DNA of 5,271 bases from Candidatus Tagabacteria bacterium CG09_land_8_20_14_0_10_41_14 (GCA_002774055.1 PEZL01000034.1:1-5271), one strand, 5' to 3'; shown: positions 1-5,271, numbered from the stretch's first letter. Notes: generated by a model not told the origin, from the letters alone. Translations and numbers: made by a program.

Positions 1-2
1 TG

Positions 3-800
3 GCAGTTCGCGAAGGCTTGGAGTTTTCTTTCGCCGATTCGTTGAAAGATTGGTCTGGTCGGTGGTATGAGATCTTGCCGCAGGGCTCGGGGCTGAACTT
101 AATAGTTAATTTTCAAGGAGAAAGCGCGGCTGATTTCCAGGTGGCGTTGCTGATCTTTAATCTTGACGGCAGTAAAAGCGTCCGTTTTTTAAAGCTTGGT
201 TCAGCCGGGACGGGCGGCGATATCTTGAAAAATTTTGGCAATCAGATCTCCAACGTCGTGCTGGTTTTGTTCAGTCAGACAAAACAGGCAGGATTTACGG
301 CCAATGACCCGGCTTATCAATTTTCTTATGACGTTAGAATAACTTCAGCCGGTCAGCTGCCCTCGCCTTCGTCTACGCCACCCGCACCCTCTCCAACCTC
401 AACGCCCGTTCTTTCGCCAACGCCCGCGCCGCAAATCATTAATCCGAATTTTCTGGTCGGCTCGCTGATCCGCGTTCAGGATGGCATAAAAGTTTATATC
501 ATTAACGGCGTTTATAAGCGTTGGCTGCAATCGCCGCAAATTTTGGCCGCCTATCCCCATTTGGTTAGGCAAAGCATTATTGAAGTGACGCCAGAACAGG
601 CTAATTATTATAAGGACGCGTGGCTTATTCGCTCGGCCGGCGATTACAAAGTTTATGAAATTAACGGCGATCTGACCAAACACTGGCTGAATATGAGCGC
701 GGATGAATTTACAAATTCCGGCCGAAGTTGGGGTATGGTATATATAGTAAACGTGAGAGAGCGGGATTTATATAAAACAGGAGCGGAGGTATTAAGATAA
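3..800 (+). CDS. Partial surface/secreted protein: beta-sandwich-like domain, Pro/Ser/Thr linker and two tandem 'GDYKVYxING' modules (5' end outside window)
   Basis: The reading frame is open to the left edge (it reads AVREGLEFSF from base 3), so the N-terminus is missing and the TTG at 18 is only an internal codon. Residue numbers count from that TTG. Residues 1-110 look like an all-beta domain resembling the pre-peptidase C-terminal or jelly-roll modules of extracellular proteins (alternating hydrophobic strands, ending FSYDVRITS). Residues 113-139 are a Pro/Ser/Thr-rich linker typical of exported proteins. Residues 149-201 and 203-258 are two diverged copies of one module: 'SLIRVQDGIKVYIINGVYKRWL' region versus 'LIRSAGDYKVYEINGDLTKHWL' region, each ending near a conserved Tyr-Lys. 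Such modules are common at the C-termini of predicted surface proteins in Patescibacteria (recalled, not searched). No catalytic motif is visible in this part; the enzymatic or binding domain, if any, lies upstream. Function unknown; the gene call is secure because it is long, open and compositionally protein-like. Confidence 0.8.
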   Translation, partial: AVREGLEFSFADSLKDWSGRWYEILPQGSGLNLIVNFQGESAADFQVALLIFNLDGSKSVRFLKLGSAGTGGDILKNFGNQISNVVLVLFSQTKQAGFTANDPAYQFSYDVRITSAGQLPSPSSTPPAPSPTSTPVLSPTPAPQIINPNFLVGSLIRVQDGIKVYIINGVYKRWLQSPQILAAYPHLVRQSIIEVTPEQANYYKDAWLIRSAGDYKVYEINGDLTKHWLNMSADEFTNSGRSWGMVYIVNVRERDLYKTGAEVLR

Positions 801-818
801 TTTTTAATTGACGCGTAG

Positions 819-882
819 CGTCATCCTGAGGGAGCGTAGCGACTGAAGGATCTATAGATTCTTCGCTTCGCTCAGAATGACG
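819..882. repeat. Imperfect palindromic intergenic repeat next to the murB start
   Basis: The left arm (819-854) begins CGTCATCCTGAG and ends GAAGGATCTA. The right arm (855-882), read on the other strand, begins CGTCATTCTGAG and ends AGAATCTA. The two arms are near-identical apart from small indels in the GAGCGTAGCGAC part, and the centre (850-859, ATCTATAGAT) is a perfect palindrome. As RNA it would fold into a long hairpin. 'GTCATCCTGAGCGAAGCGAAGGATCT'-type palindromes are known as dispersed, MITE-like repeats in many bacterial genomes (established in general terms; the family was not identified here). The ATG at 877 is made of repeat sequence, and the run TTATTTTTTA follows at 887-895, so the hairpin could also end transcription of the upstream gene. 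Confidence 0.75.
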
Positions 883-894
883 ATGTTATTTTTT

Positions 895-1869
895 ATGAAT
901 TCCGAGTTTGCTAATCTTCAAGAAAACATTCTTCTCGCCAACCATACTACTTTCCGTCTCGGCGGGCCCGCGCGGTATTTTGTGGCGGTAAAAAACAACG
1001 AAGAGTTGGTGGGGGCCGTAAAATACGCCAAGGCTAACTCTTGGCCGTTTTTCATTTTGGGCGGCGGCAGCAATCTATTGGTGTCCGATGAAGGTTTTAA
1101 TGGTTTGGTGATAAAAATGCAAAGCGACGGCTTGTCTGTCGTCCTGAGGAGCGAGGCGACGAAGGATCAAAAAGAAGGAGATAAATTAAAGATTGATTGC
1201 GATGCGGGCGTGCCTTTCGGGCGGGTCATAATGGAAACATTAAAAAGCGGTTATTCTGGCGCGGAGTGGGGCTTTGGGATCCCTGGCACCATTGGCGGAG
1301 CGATTTGCGGCAACGCGGGACGGCTGGGACAGGCAATGGCTCAAGTCGTGGAGAGCGTAACGGCGCTAGACGATAATTTAGAGGTAAAAAATCTGTCAAA
1401 AAATGAATGCGAATTTGGCTATCGGGAAAGCCGTTTTAAAAAGACCAAAGAAATAATTATATTGGCAGTTTTAGTTTTTGAGAAAAAAAAGTCGGCAATG
1501 ATAGAGGCGGTTTTAAATGAAGCCAAAGCCGTGGTCAAGCATTCGCCGCCCTATCCTTCGGCTGGCTGTGTTTTTAAAAATTATGTGGCCTCGTCAAACA
1601 ATGACCCGTTGCTGGTGGGGCATCATGAGCTAGCCGAGCGCGTGCGCGAGGGTAAGTTGGGCGTGGGGTGGCTGATCGACCAATGCGGCCTAAAGGGCCG
1701 GCAAATTGGCGGCGCTAAGATCTGGGAAGGCCACGCCAATTATATCGTTAACGTTGGTGGCGCCAAAGCGCAGGACGTTTTGGCGTTGATAAAATTAGTC
1801 AAAGAAGGGGTAAGAGCCAAATACAGGATAGAACTGGAAGAAGAAATTAGGCGGGTTGGTAATTTTTAA
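895..1869 (+). CDS. murB: UDP-N-acetylmuramate dehydrogenase (UDP-N-acetylenolpyruvoylglucosamine reductase)
   Basis: MurB is the cytoplasmic flavoenzyme that reduces UDP-GlcNAc-enolpyruvate to UDP-MurNAc with NADPH, the second committed step of peptidoglycan synthesis. From ATG 895 the protein has 324 residues, normal for the family. Visible motifs: N-terminal NLQENILLANHTTFRLGG (residues 8-24), FAD-binding LGGGSNLLVSDEGFNG (55-70), GIPGTIGGAICGNAG (128-142), YRES with the substrate Arg at 177, PSAGCVFKN with Cys225 at the catalytic Ser/Cys position, IGGAKIWEGHANYIVN (271-286), and ELEEEIRRVG with Glu317 matching E. coli Glu325. The frame also has ATGs at 877 and 883, but 877 lies in the palindromic repeat and would add residues that MurB does not need, so 895 is preferred; none has a good Shine-Dalgarno. 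Two extra segments stand out: residues 82-97 (partly repeat-derived) and about 230-256 between the Cys motif and GWLIDQCGLKG. The second is, to my recollection, also seen in Patescibacteria MurBs. Identification is firm; the start is uncertain. Confidence 0.95.
   Translation: MNSEFANLQENILLANHTTFRLGGPARYFVAVKNNEELVGAVKYAKANSWPFFILGGGSNLLVSDEGFNGLVIKMQSDGLSVVLRSEATKDQKEGDKLKIDCDAGVPFGRVIMETLKSGYSGAEWGFGIPGTIGGAICGNAGRLGQAMAQVVESVTALDDNLEVKNLSKNECEFGYRESRFKKTKEIIILAVLVFEKKKSAMIEAVLNEAKAVVKHSPPYPSAGCVFKNYVASSNNDPLLVGHHELAERVREGKLGVGWLIDQCGLKGRQIGGAKIWEGHANYIVNVGGAKAQDVLALIKLVKEGVRAKYRIELEEEIRRVGNF
1138..1168 (+). repeat. Half-copy of the palindromic repeat, in frame inside murB
   Basis: The 31 bases here match the left arm of the 819-882 repeat (820-852) at 28 of 33 aligned columns, with three substitutions and two one-base gaps: both run GTC-TCCTGAG, GAGCG, GCGAC, GAAGGATC. 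It is translated as VVLRSEATKD within MurB residues 82-91, in a place where family members normally pass straight from the 'GLVIK' strand to the next strand. The unit keeps the frame open. It resembles repeat elements that insert into coding genes without breaking them, such as Rickettsia palindromic elements (analogy only). Confidence 0.65.
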
Positions 1870-1910
1870 TTTTAAAATTTAAAAATTCTGCGTTTATCGG
1901 GAAAAATCTA

Positions 1911-1939
1911 TTGCATTTATTTTTTACAAGTAGTATTAT
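1911..1939 (+). promoter_or_regulatory. Candidate sigma70-type promoter of hpf
   Basis: A -10 box TATTAT (1934-1939, 5 of 6 to TATAAT) lies 17 bases after a weak -35 box TTGCAT (1911-1916, 3 of 6). It is in the 87-base AT-rich gap between murB and hpf, so hpf could be transcribed on its own, as fits a stress-responsive hibernation factor. The predicted leader would be very short (about 10 bases). AT-rich DNA gives such matches by chance, hence moderate confidence. Confidence 0.45.
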
Positions 1940-1956
1940 AAAGGTAAGAAAAAATT

Positions 1957-2340
1957 ATGGAGATTATTTTCAAGAGCAAAAATTTTGAACTGACGTCGAG
2001 CATCGAAGATTATGTTCGGAAAAAAATTGAGACACTAGGAAAATTTTTAAAAAATTTCAACCAGGAAATAATTAAATTTGAAGTAGAGGTTGGCCGGACA
2101 ACCCATCATTATAAAAGCGGCGATATTTTCCGCGCGGAAATTAACTTAAGCCTGGGCGGCCGATTATTGAGAGTGGAGTCGGAACGTGAAGATCTATTTA
2201 CGGCGATCGACGAAACGCGTGATGACCTGGAGCAGGAAATAAAGAAATTCAAAACGAAAAAAGGCGCGATATTTATCCGCGGCGCGCGCAGCATCAAGAA
2301 AAAATTCGGGCTGTCGGATTTGGCGCGGTTTAAAAAATAA
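1957..2340 (+). CDS. hpf: Short ribosome hibernation promoting factor (HPF/RaiA, sigma54 modulation protein family)
   Basis: The 127-residue product matches the single-domain HPF/RaiA/YfiA fold, which binds the mRNA and tRNA channel of the 30S subunit and keeps ribosomes inactive and protected in starvation. Order of features: beta strand MEIIFKSKNFELT (1-13), first helix SSIEDYVRKKIETLGKFL (14-31), strands IIKFEVEVGRTTHHYKSGDIFRAEINLSLGGRLLRVESE (38-76), then the helix REDLFTAIDETRDDLEQEIKKFKTKK (77-102). This strand-helix-strand pattern with 'EDLFTAID..DDLEQEIKK' is diagnostic. The C-terminus is a short basic tail (103-127) and not the dimerisation domain of long HPF, so it should not by itself form the HPF-type 100S dimer. 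ATG 1957 is the natural start because the first strand begins there; an AAGG at 1941-1944 is a distant, weak ribosome binding site. A promoter candidate lies upstream and a terminator candidate about 90 bases downstream, suggesting a single-gene unit. Confidence 0.92.
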   Translation: MEIIFKSKNFELTSSIEDYVRKKIETLGKFLKNFNQEIIKFEVEVGRTTHHYKSGDIFRAEINLSLGGRLLRVESEREDLFTAIDETRDDLEQEIKKFKTKKGAIFIRGARSIKKKFGLSDLARFKK

Positions 2341-2430
2341 AATTCGTAAAAATAATAAGTAGTGGTCTTTGAGGGAGACGCTCTGATAAATTGAAAAAGA
2401 AAAAAAACTTTAAGAAATTTTGAAAATTGA

Positions 2431-2460
2431 GGGTTGGATAATTCAACACCCAGTTTTTTG
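2431..2460 (+). terminator. Probable Rho-independent terminator after hpf
   Basis: GGG (2431-2433) pairs with CCC (2449-2451), and TTGGA (2434-2438) pairs with TTCAA (2442-2446, one G-U pair) around a TAA loop; two bases (CA) bulge on the 3' side. AG and then six T residues (2454-2459) follow. This is a good hairpin plus T-run in otherwise AT-rich DNA, 90 bases past the hpf stop, and it separates hpf from the polyamine genes. Confidence 0.55.
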
Positions 2461-2483
2461 TTATTTATAAATATCGTGAGCCA

Positions 2484-2513
2484 TTGGTAAAAGAAAGTAA
2501 CCGCAGATATAAT
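2484..2513 (+). promoter_or_regulatory. Candidate sigma70-type promoter of the polyamine operon
   Basis: A perfect -10 box TATAAT (2508-2513) stands 18 bases after TTGGTA (2484-2489, 4 of 6 to TTGACA). It follows the terminator candidate and precedes the homospermidine synthase gene by about 90 bases. Transcription would start near 2519-2521, giving a leader of roughly 80 bases. Confidence 0.55.
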
Positions 2514-2525
2514 ATAAGCAAAACT

Positions 2526-2551
2526 TACCTAAAAATCGCCGTAGTTAGGTA
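2526..2551 (+). promoter_or_regulatory. Leader hairpin upstream of homospermidine synthase
   Basis: TACCTAA (2526-2532) and TTAGGTA (2545-2551) are perfect 7-base inverted repeats around a 12-base loop. They sit a few bases after the expected transcription start. No T-run follows directly (TTTAATTAATAAATATTT), so it is not a clear terminator. It may be a 5'-end stabilising hairpin or an operator-like site. The rest of the leader to 2601 is AT-rich with no Shine-Dalgarno sequence visible. Confidence 0.3.
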
Positions 2552-2601
2552 TTTAATTAATAAATATTTAAAACATCCAATAAGTTTTTAAAAGTCAAAA
2601 A

Positions 2602-4050
2602 ATGAAAAAACAATTTAATCATAAGATTCTGATTATCGGCTACGGTTCTGTTTCACAATGCACCCTGCCTATTCTTTTGGATAAAATAGAGGTGCCGTTA
2701 AAAAACGTTACGATTATCGATTTTGAAGATAAATCCAGGGCTCTAAAAAAATACATGGATAAGGGTCTAAATTTTGTTCGTAAAAAAATTACTAAGGAAA
2801 ATTTAGGCAAAGTTTTGGCTAAATATGTAGACAAAGGCGGATTGCTGATTGATCTGGCCTGGAATATCGGCACTAACGATATTATCGGCTGGTGTCATAA
2901 TCACAATGTATTATACGTTAATACATCAGTGGAGGTTTGGGATTCGTTAGCGGGCGTTTTTAAACAAAATCCTTTTGAGAAGTCGCTTTATTGGCGGCAG
3001 ATGCAATTGAGAAAAATGTCTAAGAATTGGAAAAATGCGACTACGGCCGTTGTGGACCACGGTGCCAATCCCGGTTTAATTTCACATTTTGTTAAGCAGG
3101 GATTGATCGACATTGCGGATAGCCTGATTAAAAAAAAGAAAGTAACTCAAGCAGTTGGAGAAGAATTACGCGAGTATATAAAAAAGCGAGATTTCGCGCG
3201 GCTAGCTAAAAAATTAGGCGTTAAGGTGATTCATTGCAGCGAACGGGATACGCAAATCACCAATCGTCCTAAAGATGTCAATGAATTTGTTGGTACCTGG
3301 AGCATTGAGGGGCTTAGAGAAGAAGGTACGGCGCCGGCCGAGATGGGCTGGGGCACACACGAAAAAAAGCTGCCGATTTTGGCTCACATTCCGCCGTATG
3401 GACCGAAAAATCAGATTTTTTTAGCGCAGATGGGTATCAATACCTGGGTGAGGTCATGGATTCCGAATGAAGAAATTGTCGGCATGGTGATTCGCCATGG
3501 CGAAGCGTTTGGCCTGTCTGACCGTTTAACCGTTTGGGAAAAGGGCAAAGCGGTTTATCGGCCAACTGTCCATTATGCCTACATGCCGTGTCATGAAACT
3601 TTATCTTCGTTATGCGAACTGCGCGGATTAAATTATGTGTTACCGCCGAAATTAAGGATTATGAAAGATGAAATAACGACTGGTGCGGATATTTTAGGCG
3701 CGCTTATTATGGGACACAAATATAATAGCTGGTGGACGGGCAGCGCCTTAACCATCGATCAGGCAAGATTATTGGCTCCTCATCAGAATGCTACCACGCT
3801 TCAAGTGGCGGCTGGAATTGTCGCCGCGGCGCTTTGGGCGATAGAAAATCCAAAGCAAGGAATTAATCTGCCAGATGACCTGCCACATGATTTTGTTTTG
3901 GGCATCGCTAAACCTTACTTGGGCGATTTTATTTCCACATCCTCGGATTGGACGCCGTTAAAAAACCGCGTAGTTTATTTTAAAGAAAATCCGGCCAGCA
4001 AAAACAATCCTGATCCATGGCAATTAGAAAACTTCCTCTTCTTACACTAA
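2602..4050 (+). CDS. hss: Homospermidine synthase (bacterial, saccharopine dehydrogenase-like)
   Basis: This enzyme makes homospermidine from two putrescines (or putrescine plus spermidine), releasing ammonia and using NAD+ as a recycled hydride carrier in the cytoplasm. The 482-residue length fits bacterial homospermidine synthases (about 470-480). Seen in order: Rossmann beta strand KILIIGYGSVSQCTLP (8-23) with the glycine-rich loop, acidic strand end TIIDFED (37-43), DLAWNIGTND (84-93), NTSVEVWD (107-114), VDHGANPGLISHF (151-163), SERDTQ (213-218), TWSIEGLREEGTAPAEMGWGTHE (232-254), MVIRHGEAFGLSDRLTVWE (295-313), RPTVHYAYMPC (320-330). From memory of the Blastochloris viridis structure, Glu214, Trp233, Glu241 and His299 correspond to its active-site Glu210, Trp229, Glu237 and His296. 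ATG 2602 directly precedes the Rossmann fold; it has no clear Shine-Dalgarno. The decarboxylase gene follows after 10 bases, so the two are almost surely one operon. Carboxynorspermidine or saccharopine dehydrogenase is less likely because the TAPAEMGWGTHE and HGEAFGLSDRLT blocks are specific to this family. Confidence 0.93.
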   Translation: MKKQFNHKILIIGYGSVSQCTLPILLDKIEVPLKNVTIIDFEDKSRALKKYMDKGLNFVRKKITKENLGKVLAKYVDKGGLLIDLAWNIGTNDIIGWCHNHNVLYVNTSVEVWDSLAGVFKQNPFEKSLYWRQMQLRKMSKNWKNATTAVVDHGANPGLISHFVKQGLIDIADSLIKKKKVTQAVGEELREYIKKRDFARLAKKLGVKVIHCSERDTQITNRPKDVNEFVGTWSIEGLREEGTAPAEMGWGTHEKKLPILAHIPPYGPKNQIFLAQMGINTWVRSWIPNEEIVGMVIRHGEAFGLSDRLTVWEKGKAVYRPTVHYAYMPCHETLSSLCELRGLNYVLPPKLRIMKDEITTGADILGALIMGHKYNSWWTGSALTIDQARLLAPHQNATTLQVAAGIVAAALWAIENPKQGINLPDDLPHDFVLGIAKPYLGDFISTSSDWTPLKNRVVYFKENPASKNNPDPWQLENFLFLH

Positions 4051-4060
4051 CAAAATAACA

Positions 4061-5266
4061 ATGAATAAAATAGCTTTCAAAAAATTAGCGCAGAAGAATG
4101 GAACCCCTCTTTTAATTATCGATCATAAAAAAATCAGGGAAAATTACAGAGAATTTAAAAAAAGACTTCCGAAAGTCCAGGTTTATTACGCCATCAAAGC
4201 AAATCCGGAACCGGAAATAATAAAAACTTTGTATAATGAGGGCTCAAGCTTTGATGTTGCCTCAATCTCGGAGTTAAGATTAGTTTTAGACACGCTTACC
4301 CCGCTTCTTCAGAGAGATTCGATTTCTCTTCCGGATTTTATTTGGAAGAAAATAATTTATGCCAATCCTGTGAAAAGCTCCGATTCTCTTCCGGAATTAG
4401 ATATTTATAAACCCTTGCTTACTTACGATAGCTTGGAAGAAATGAAAAAAATAAAATTTAATTGTCCAAATGCGGGGCTCCTCTTAAGGATAAAAATTTC
4501 AGACAATGGTTCTTTAGTAAGGTTTTCAAATAAATTTGGAATTGAACCGGAAAAAGCAGCTGAATTGATTGAAGAAACAATTAAATCGGGATTGATAGTA
4601 GAAGGAATAAGTTTTCACGTTGGCAGCCAATGCAATAATTTTGAAAATTATATAAAAGCGCTAGAATCTATCGCGCGTATTTTTCGAGAGGTGGAATTAA
4701 GAGGATATAAAATAGGAGAAGAAGGCACGAGAGGCGATCCAATAAAACAAATAGACATTGGCGGCGGTTTTCCGGTTAGGTATAACGGAGATGAAAAATT
4801 ATTTTCGGAATTAGCAAGAATGTTAAACAAGAGATTTGATAAATTATTTTCAGAAGAAAATGTAGATATTTTAGCGGAACCGGGGAGATTTTTAGTTGCC
4901 AATGCTGGAACATTGATTACTAAGGTGATATTGGCGAAACACTCAACAAAAATATCTTGTTATCACATAGATGACGGAATTTATCATACTTTTTCTGCGG
5001 TCATGTATGATCATTTTAAGCCTAAATTGCAAGCCATTAAAGACGGGGAAAAAACAGAGTGTTATGTTTTTGGCCCAACCTGCGATGGCCTGGATGAACT
5101 TTCAAAAAATGAATATATTTATAATACTTCAAAAATACTTTTACCAAAATTAGATGAAGGAGATTTAATTTATCAAGAAAATATAGGTGCGTATTCAAAT
5201 GCTTCTTCAACCAATTTTAATGGCATGCCTCCCGCAAAGATAACACACATCAATGTTAAGACGTAA
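4061..5266 (+). CDS. PLP-dependent ornithine (or ornithine/lysine) decarboxylase, alanine racemase fold
   Basis: This fold-type III decarboxylase most likely converts ornithine to putrescine, the substrate of the preceding homospermidine synthase. Motifs over 401 residues (usual 380-420): VYYAIKANPEPEI with the PLP Schiff-base Lys46, SSFDVAS (62-68), GISFHVGSQC with the PLP-stacking His186, IDIGGGFPVRY (231-241), AEPGRFLVA (272-280) holding the phosphate, HIDDGIYHTFSAVMYDHFKP (302-321), GPTCDGLDEL (338-347) with the catalytic Cys341, and ENIGAYSNASSTNFNG (373-388). Asp305 in the DDGIY block and the CDGLD block point to ornithine/lysine decarboxylase and away from diaminopimelate or biosynthetic arginine decarboxylase. 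Lysine as a second substrate cannot be excluded. The start is 10 bases after the hss stop, without a Shine-Dalgarno sequence. Oddities: an extra segment around residues 78-92, a 9-residue insert GEEGTRGDP (219-227) before the glycine loop, and arginine codons that are 13 of 15 AGA/AGG against 6 of 18 in hss. The gene is complete, ending at TAA five bases before the window ends. The symbol is left open (speC/odc-type). Confidence 0.92.
   Translation: MNKIAFKKLAQKNGTPLLIIDHKKIRENYREFKKRLPKVQVYYAIKANPEPEIIKTLYNEGSSFDVASISELRLVLDTLTPLLQRDSISLPDFIWKKIIYANPVKSSDSLPELDIYKPLLTYDSLEEMKKIKFNCPNAGLLLRIKISDNGSLVRFSNKFGIEPEKAAELIEETIKSGLIVEGISFHVGSQCNNFENYIKALESIARIFREVELRGYKIGEEGTRGDPIKQIDIGGGFPVRYNGDEKLFSELARMLNKRFDKLFSEENVDILAEPGRFLVANAGTLITKVILAKHSTKISCYHIDDGIYHTFSAVMYDHFKPKLQAIKDGEKTECYVFGPTCDGLDELSKNEYIYNTSKILLPKLDEGDLIYQENIGAYSNASSTNFNGMPPAKITHINVKT
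4311..4329 (+). repeat. Short palindrome inside an extra segment of the decarboxylase gene
   Basis: AGAGAGAT (4311-4318) and ATTTCTCT (4322-4329) can pair over 8 positions (one G-U) around a TCG loop. It falls exactly in the part of the gene coding the extra residues QRDSISL, where related decarboxylases run straight into the 'IIYANP' strand. It may mark a small inserted element, or be chance. Confidence 0.35.
4320..4395 (+). repeat. Near-identical 15/16-base direct repeat in the decarboxylase gene
   Basis: CGATTTCTCTTCCGGA (4320-4335) and CGATTCTCTTCCGGA (4381-4395) differ only by one T, with 45 bases between them. They are read so that both give a Ser-Leu-Pro-acidic peptide (DSISLPD at residues 86-92, DSLPE at 108-112). 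The pair flanks the IIYANP strand, a well-conserved spot in the family, and may be the trace of a local duplication. Confidence 0.45.
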
Positions 5267-5271
5267 TCGTG

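Noticed and set aside
399..683. Antisense open frame of 94 codons across the surface protein gene
   Set aside because: It is a shadow of the sense gene: no recognisable domain, Arg/Asn-rich, and it covers the linker and repeat modules that are clearly coding on the + strand.
808..813. TTGACG, 5 of 6 to a -35 box, upstream of murB
   Set aside because: No -10 box lies 16-19 bases downstream; that stretch is the GC-rich arm of the palindromic repeat.
1861..1887. AT-only near-palindrome over the murB stop (AATTTTTAATTTTAAAATTT...)
   Set aside because: It has no G-C pairs and no proper T-run after a stable stem, so it is not a credible terminator; such palindromes arise by chance in AT-rich DNA.
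2361..2400. Possible small RNA or hairpin around GAGGGAGACGCTC
   Set aside because: Only about four base pairs can form, with no promoter or terminator of its own, so no RNA gene is called.
2640..2873. Antisense open frame within homospermidine synthase
   Set aside because: It overlaps the Rossmann-fold coding region on the other strand and shows no family motif.
4648..4902. Antisense open frame within the decarboxylase
   Set aside because: It overlaps the glycine-loop and EPGR coding region; the Ser/Pro-rich product has no recognisable motif.
4971..5153. 60-codon + strand frame inside the decarboxylase
   Set aside because: It is an out-of-frame reading of the conserved DDGIYHTF to GPTCDGLDEL block, not a separate gene.
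1..5271. CRISPR array, tRNA, rRNA, insertion sequence or defence system
   Set aside because: No regularly spaced direct repeats, no tRNA cloverleaf or rRNA signature, and no transposase, integrase, nuclease or toxin-antitoxin gene was seen on either strand.

Overview
The window reads like a piece of a Patescibacteria (candidate phyla radiation, Parcubacteria-like) genome. This rests on the style of the genes and is an inference, as there is no marker RNA. The clues are a surface protein made of a Pro/Ser/Thr-rich linker plus tandem 'LIR..GDYKVYxINGxxKxW' modules, a MurB with an extra segment after its catalytic motif, a short HPF-type ribosome hibernation factor, and AT-rich spacers with weak or missing Shine-Dalgarno sequences. 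All genes lie on the + strand, all five stops are TAA, and no in-frame TGA is seen, so the window gives no sign of a recoded UGA.

Layout. Positions 3-800 hold the 3' part of a secreted or surface protein whose beginning lies outside the window. Positions 819-882 hold an imperfect palindromic repeat that runs almost into the start of murB (895-1869, UDP-N-acetylenolpyruvoylglucosamine reductase, peptidoglycan synthesis). A half-length relative of the same repeat (1138-1168) sits in frame inside murB. After an AT-rich spacer with a plausible promoter comes hpf/raiA (1957-2340), followed by a probable Rho-independent terminator (2431-2460). The 261-base spacer 2341-2601 also carries a promoter candidate (2484-2513) and a small leader hairpin (2526-2551). 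Then comes a two-gene unit: homospermidine synthase (2602-4050) and, 10 bases later, a PLP-dependent ornithine/lysine-type decarboxylase (4061-5266).

How the genes work together. The last two genes form a compact pathway: ornithine is decarboxylated to putrescine, and two putrescines are condensed by the NAD-dependent synthase to homospermidine. The first three genes are housekeeping or cell-surface functions with no obvious link to it. The decarboxylase has clearly different arginine codon use from its operon partner and carries in-frame extra segments, so the two genes may have been brought together from different sources.

The most unusual signal is not a new enzyme system. It is the palindromic repeat family, one copy of which supplies sequence at the murB start and another of which is translated as part of the MurB protein.
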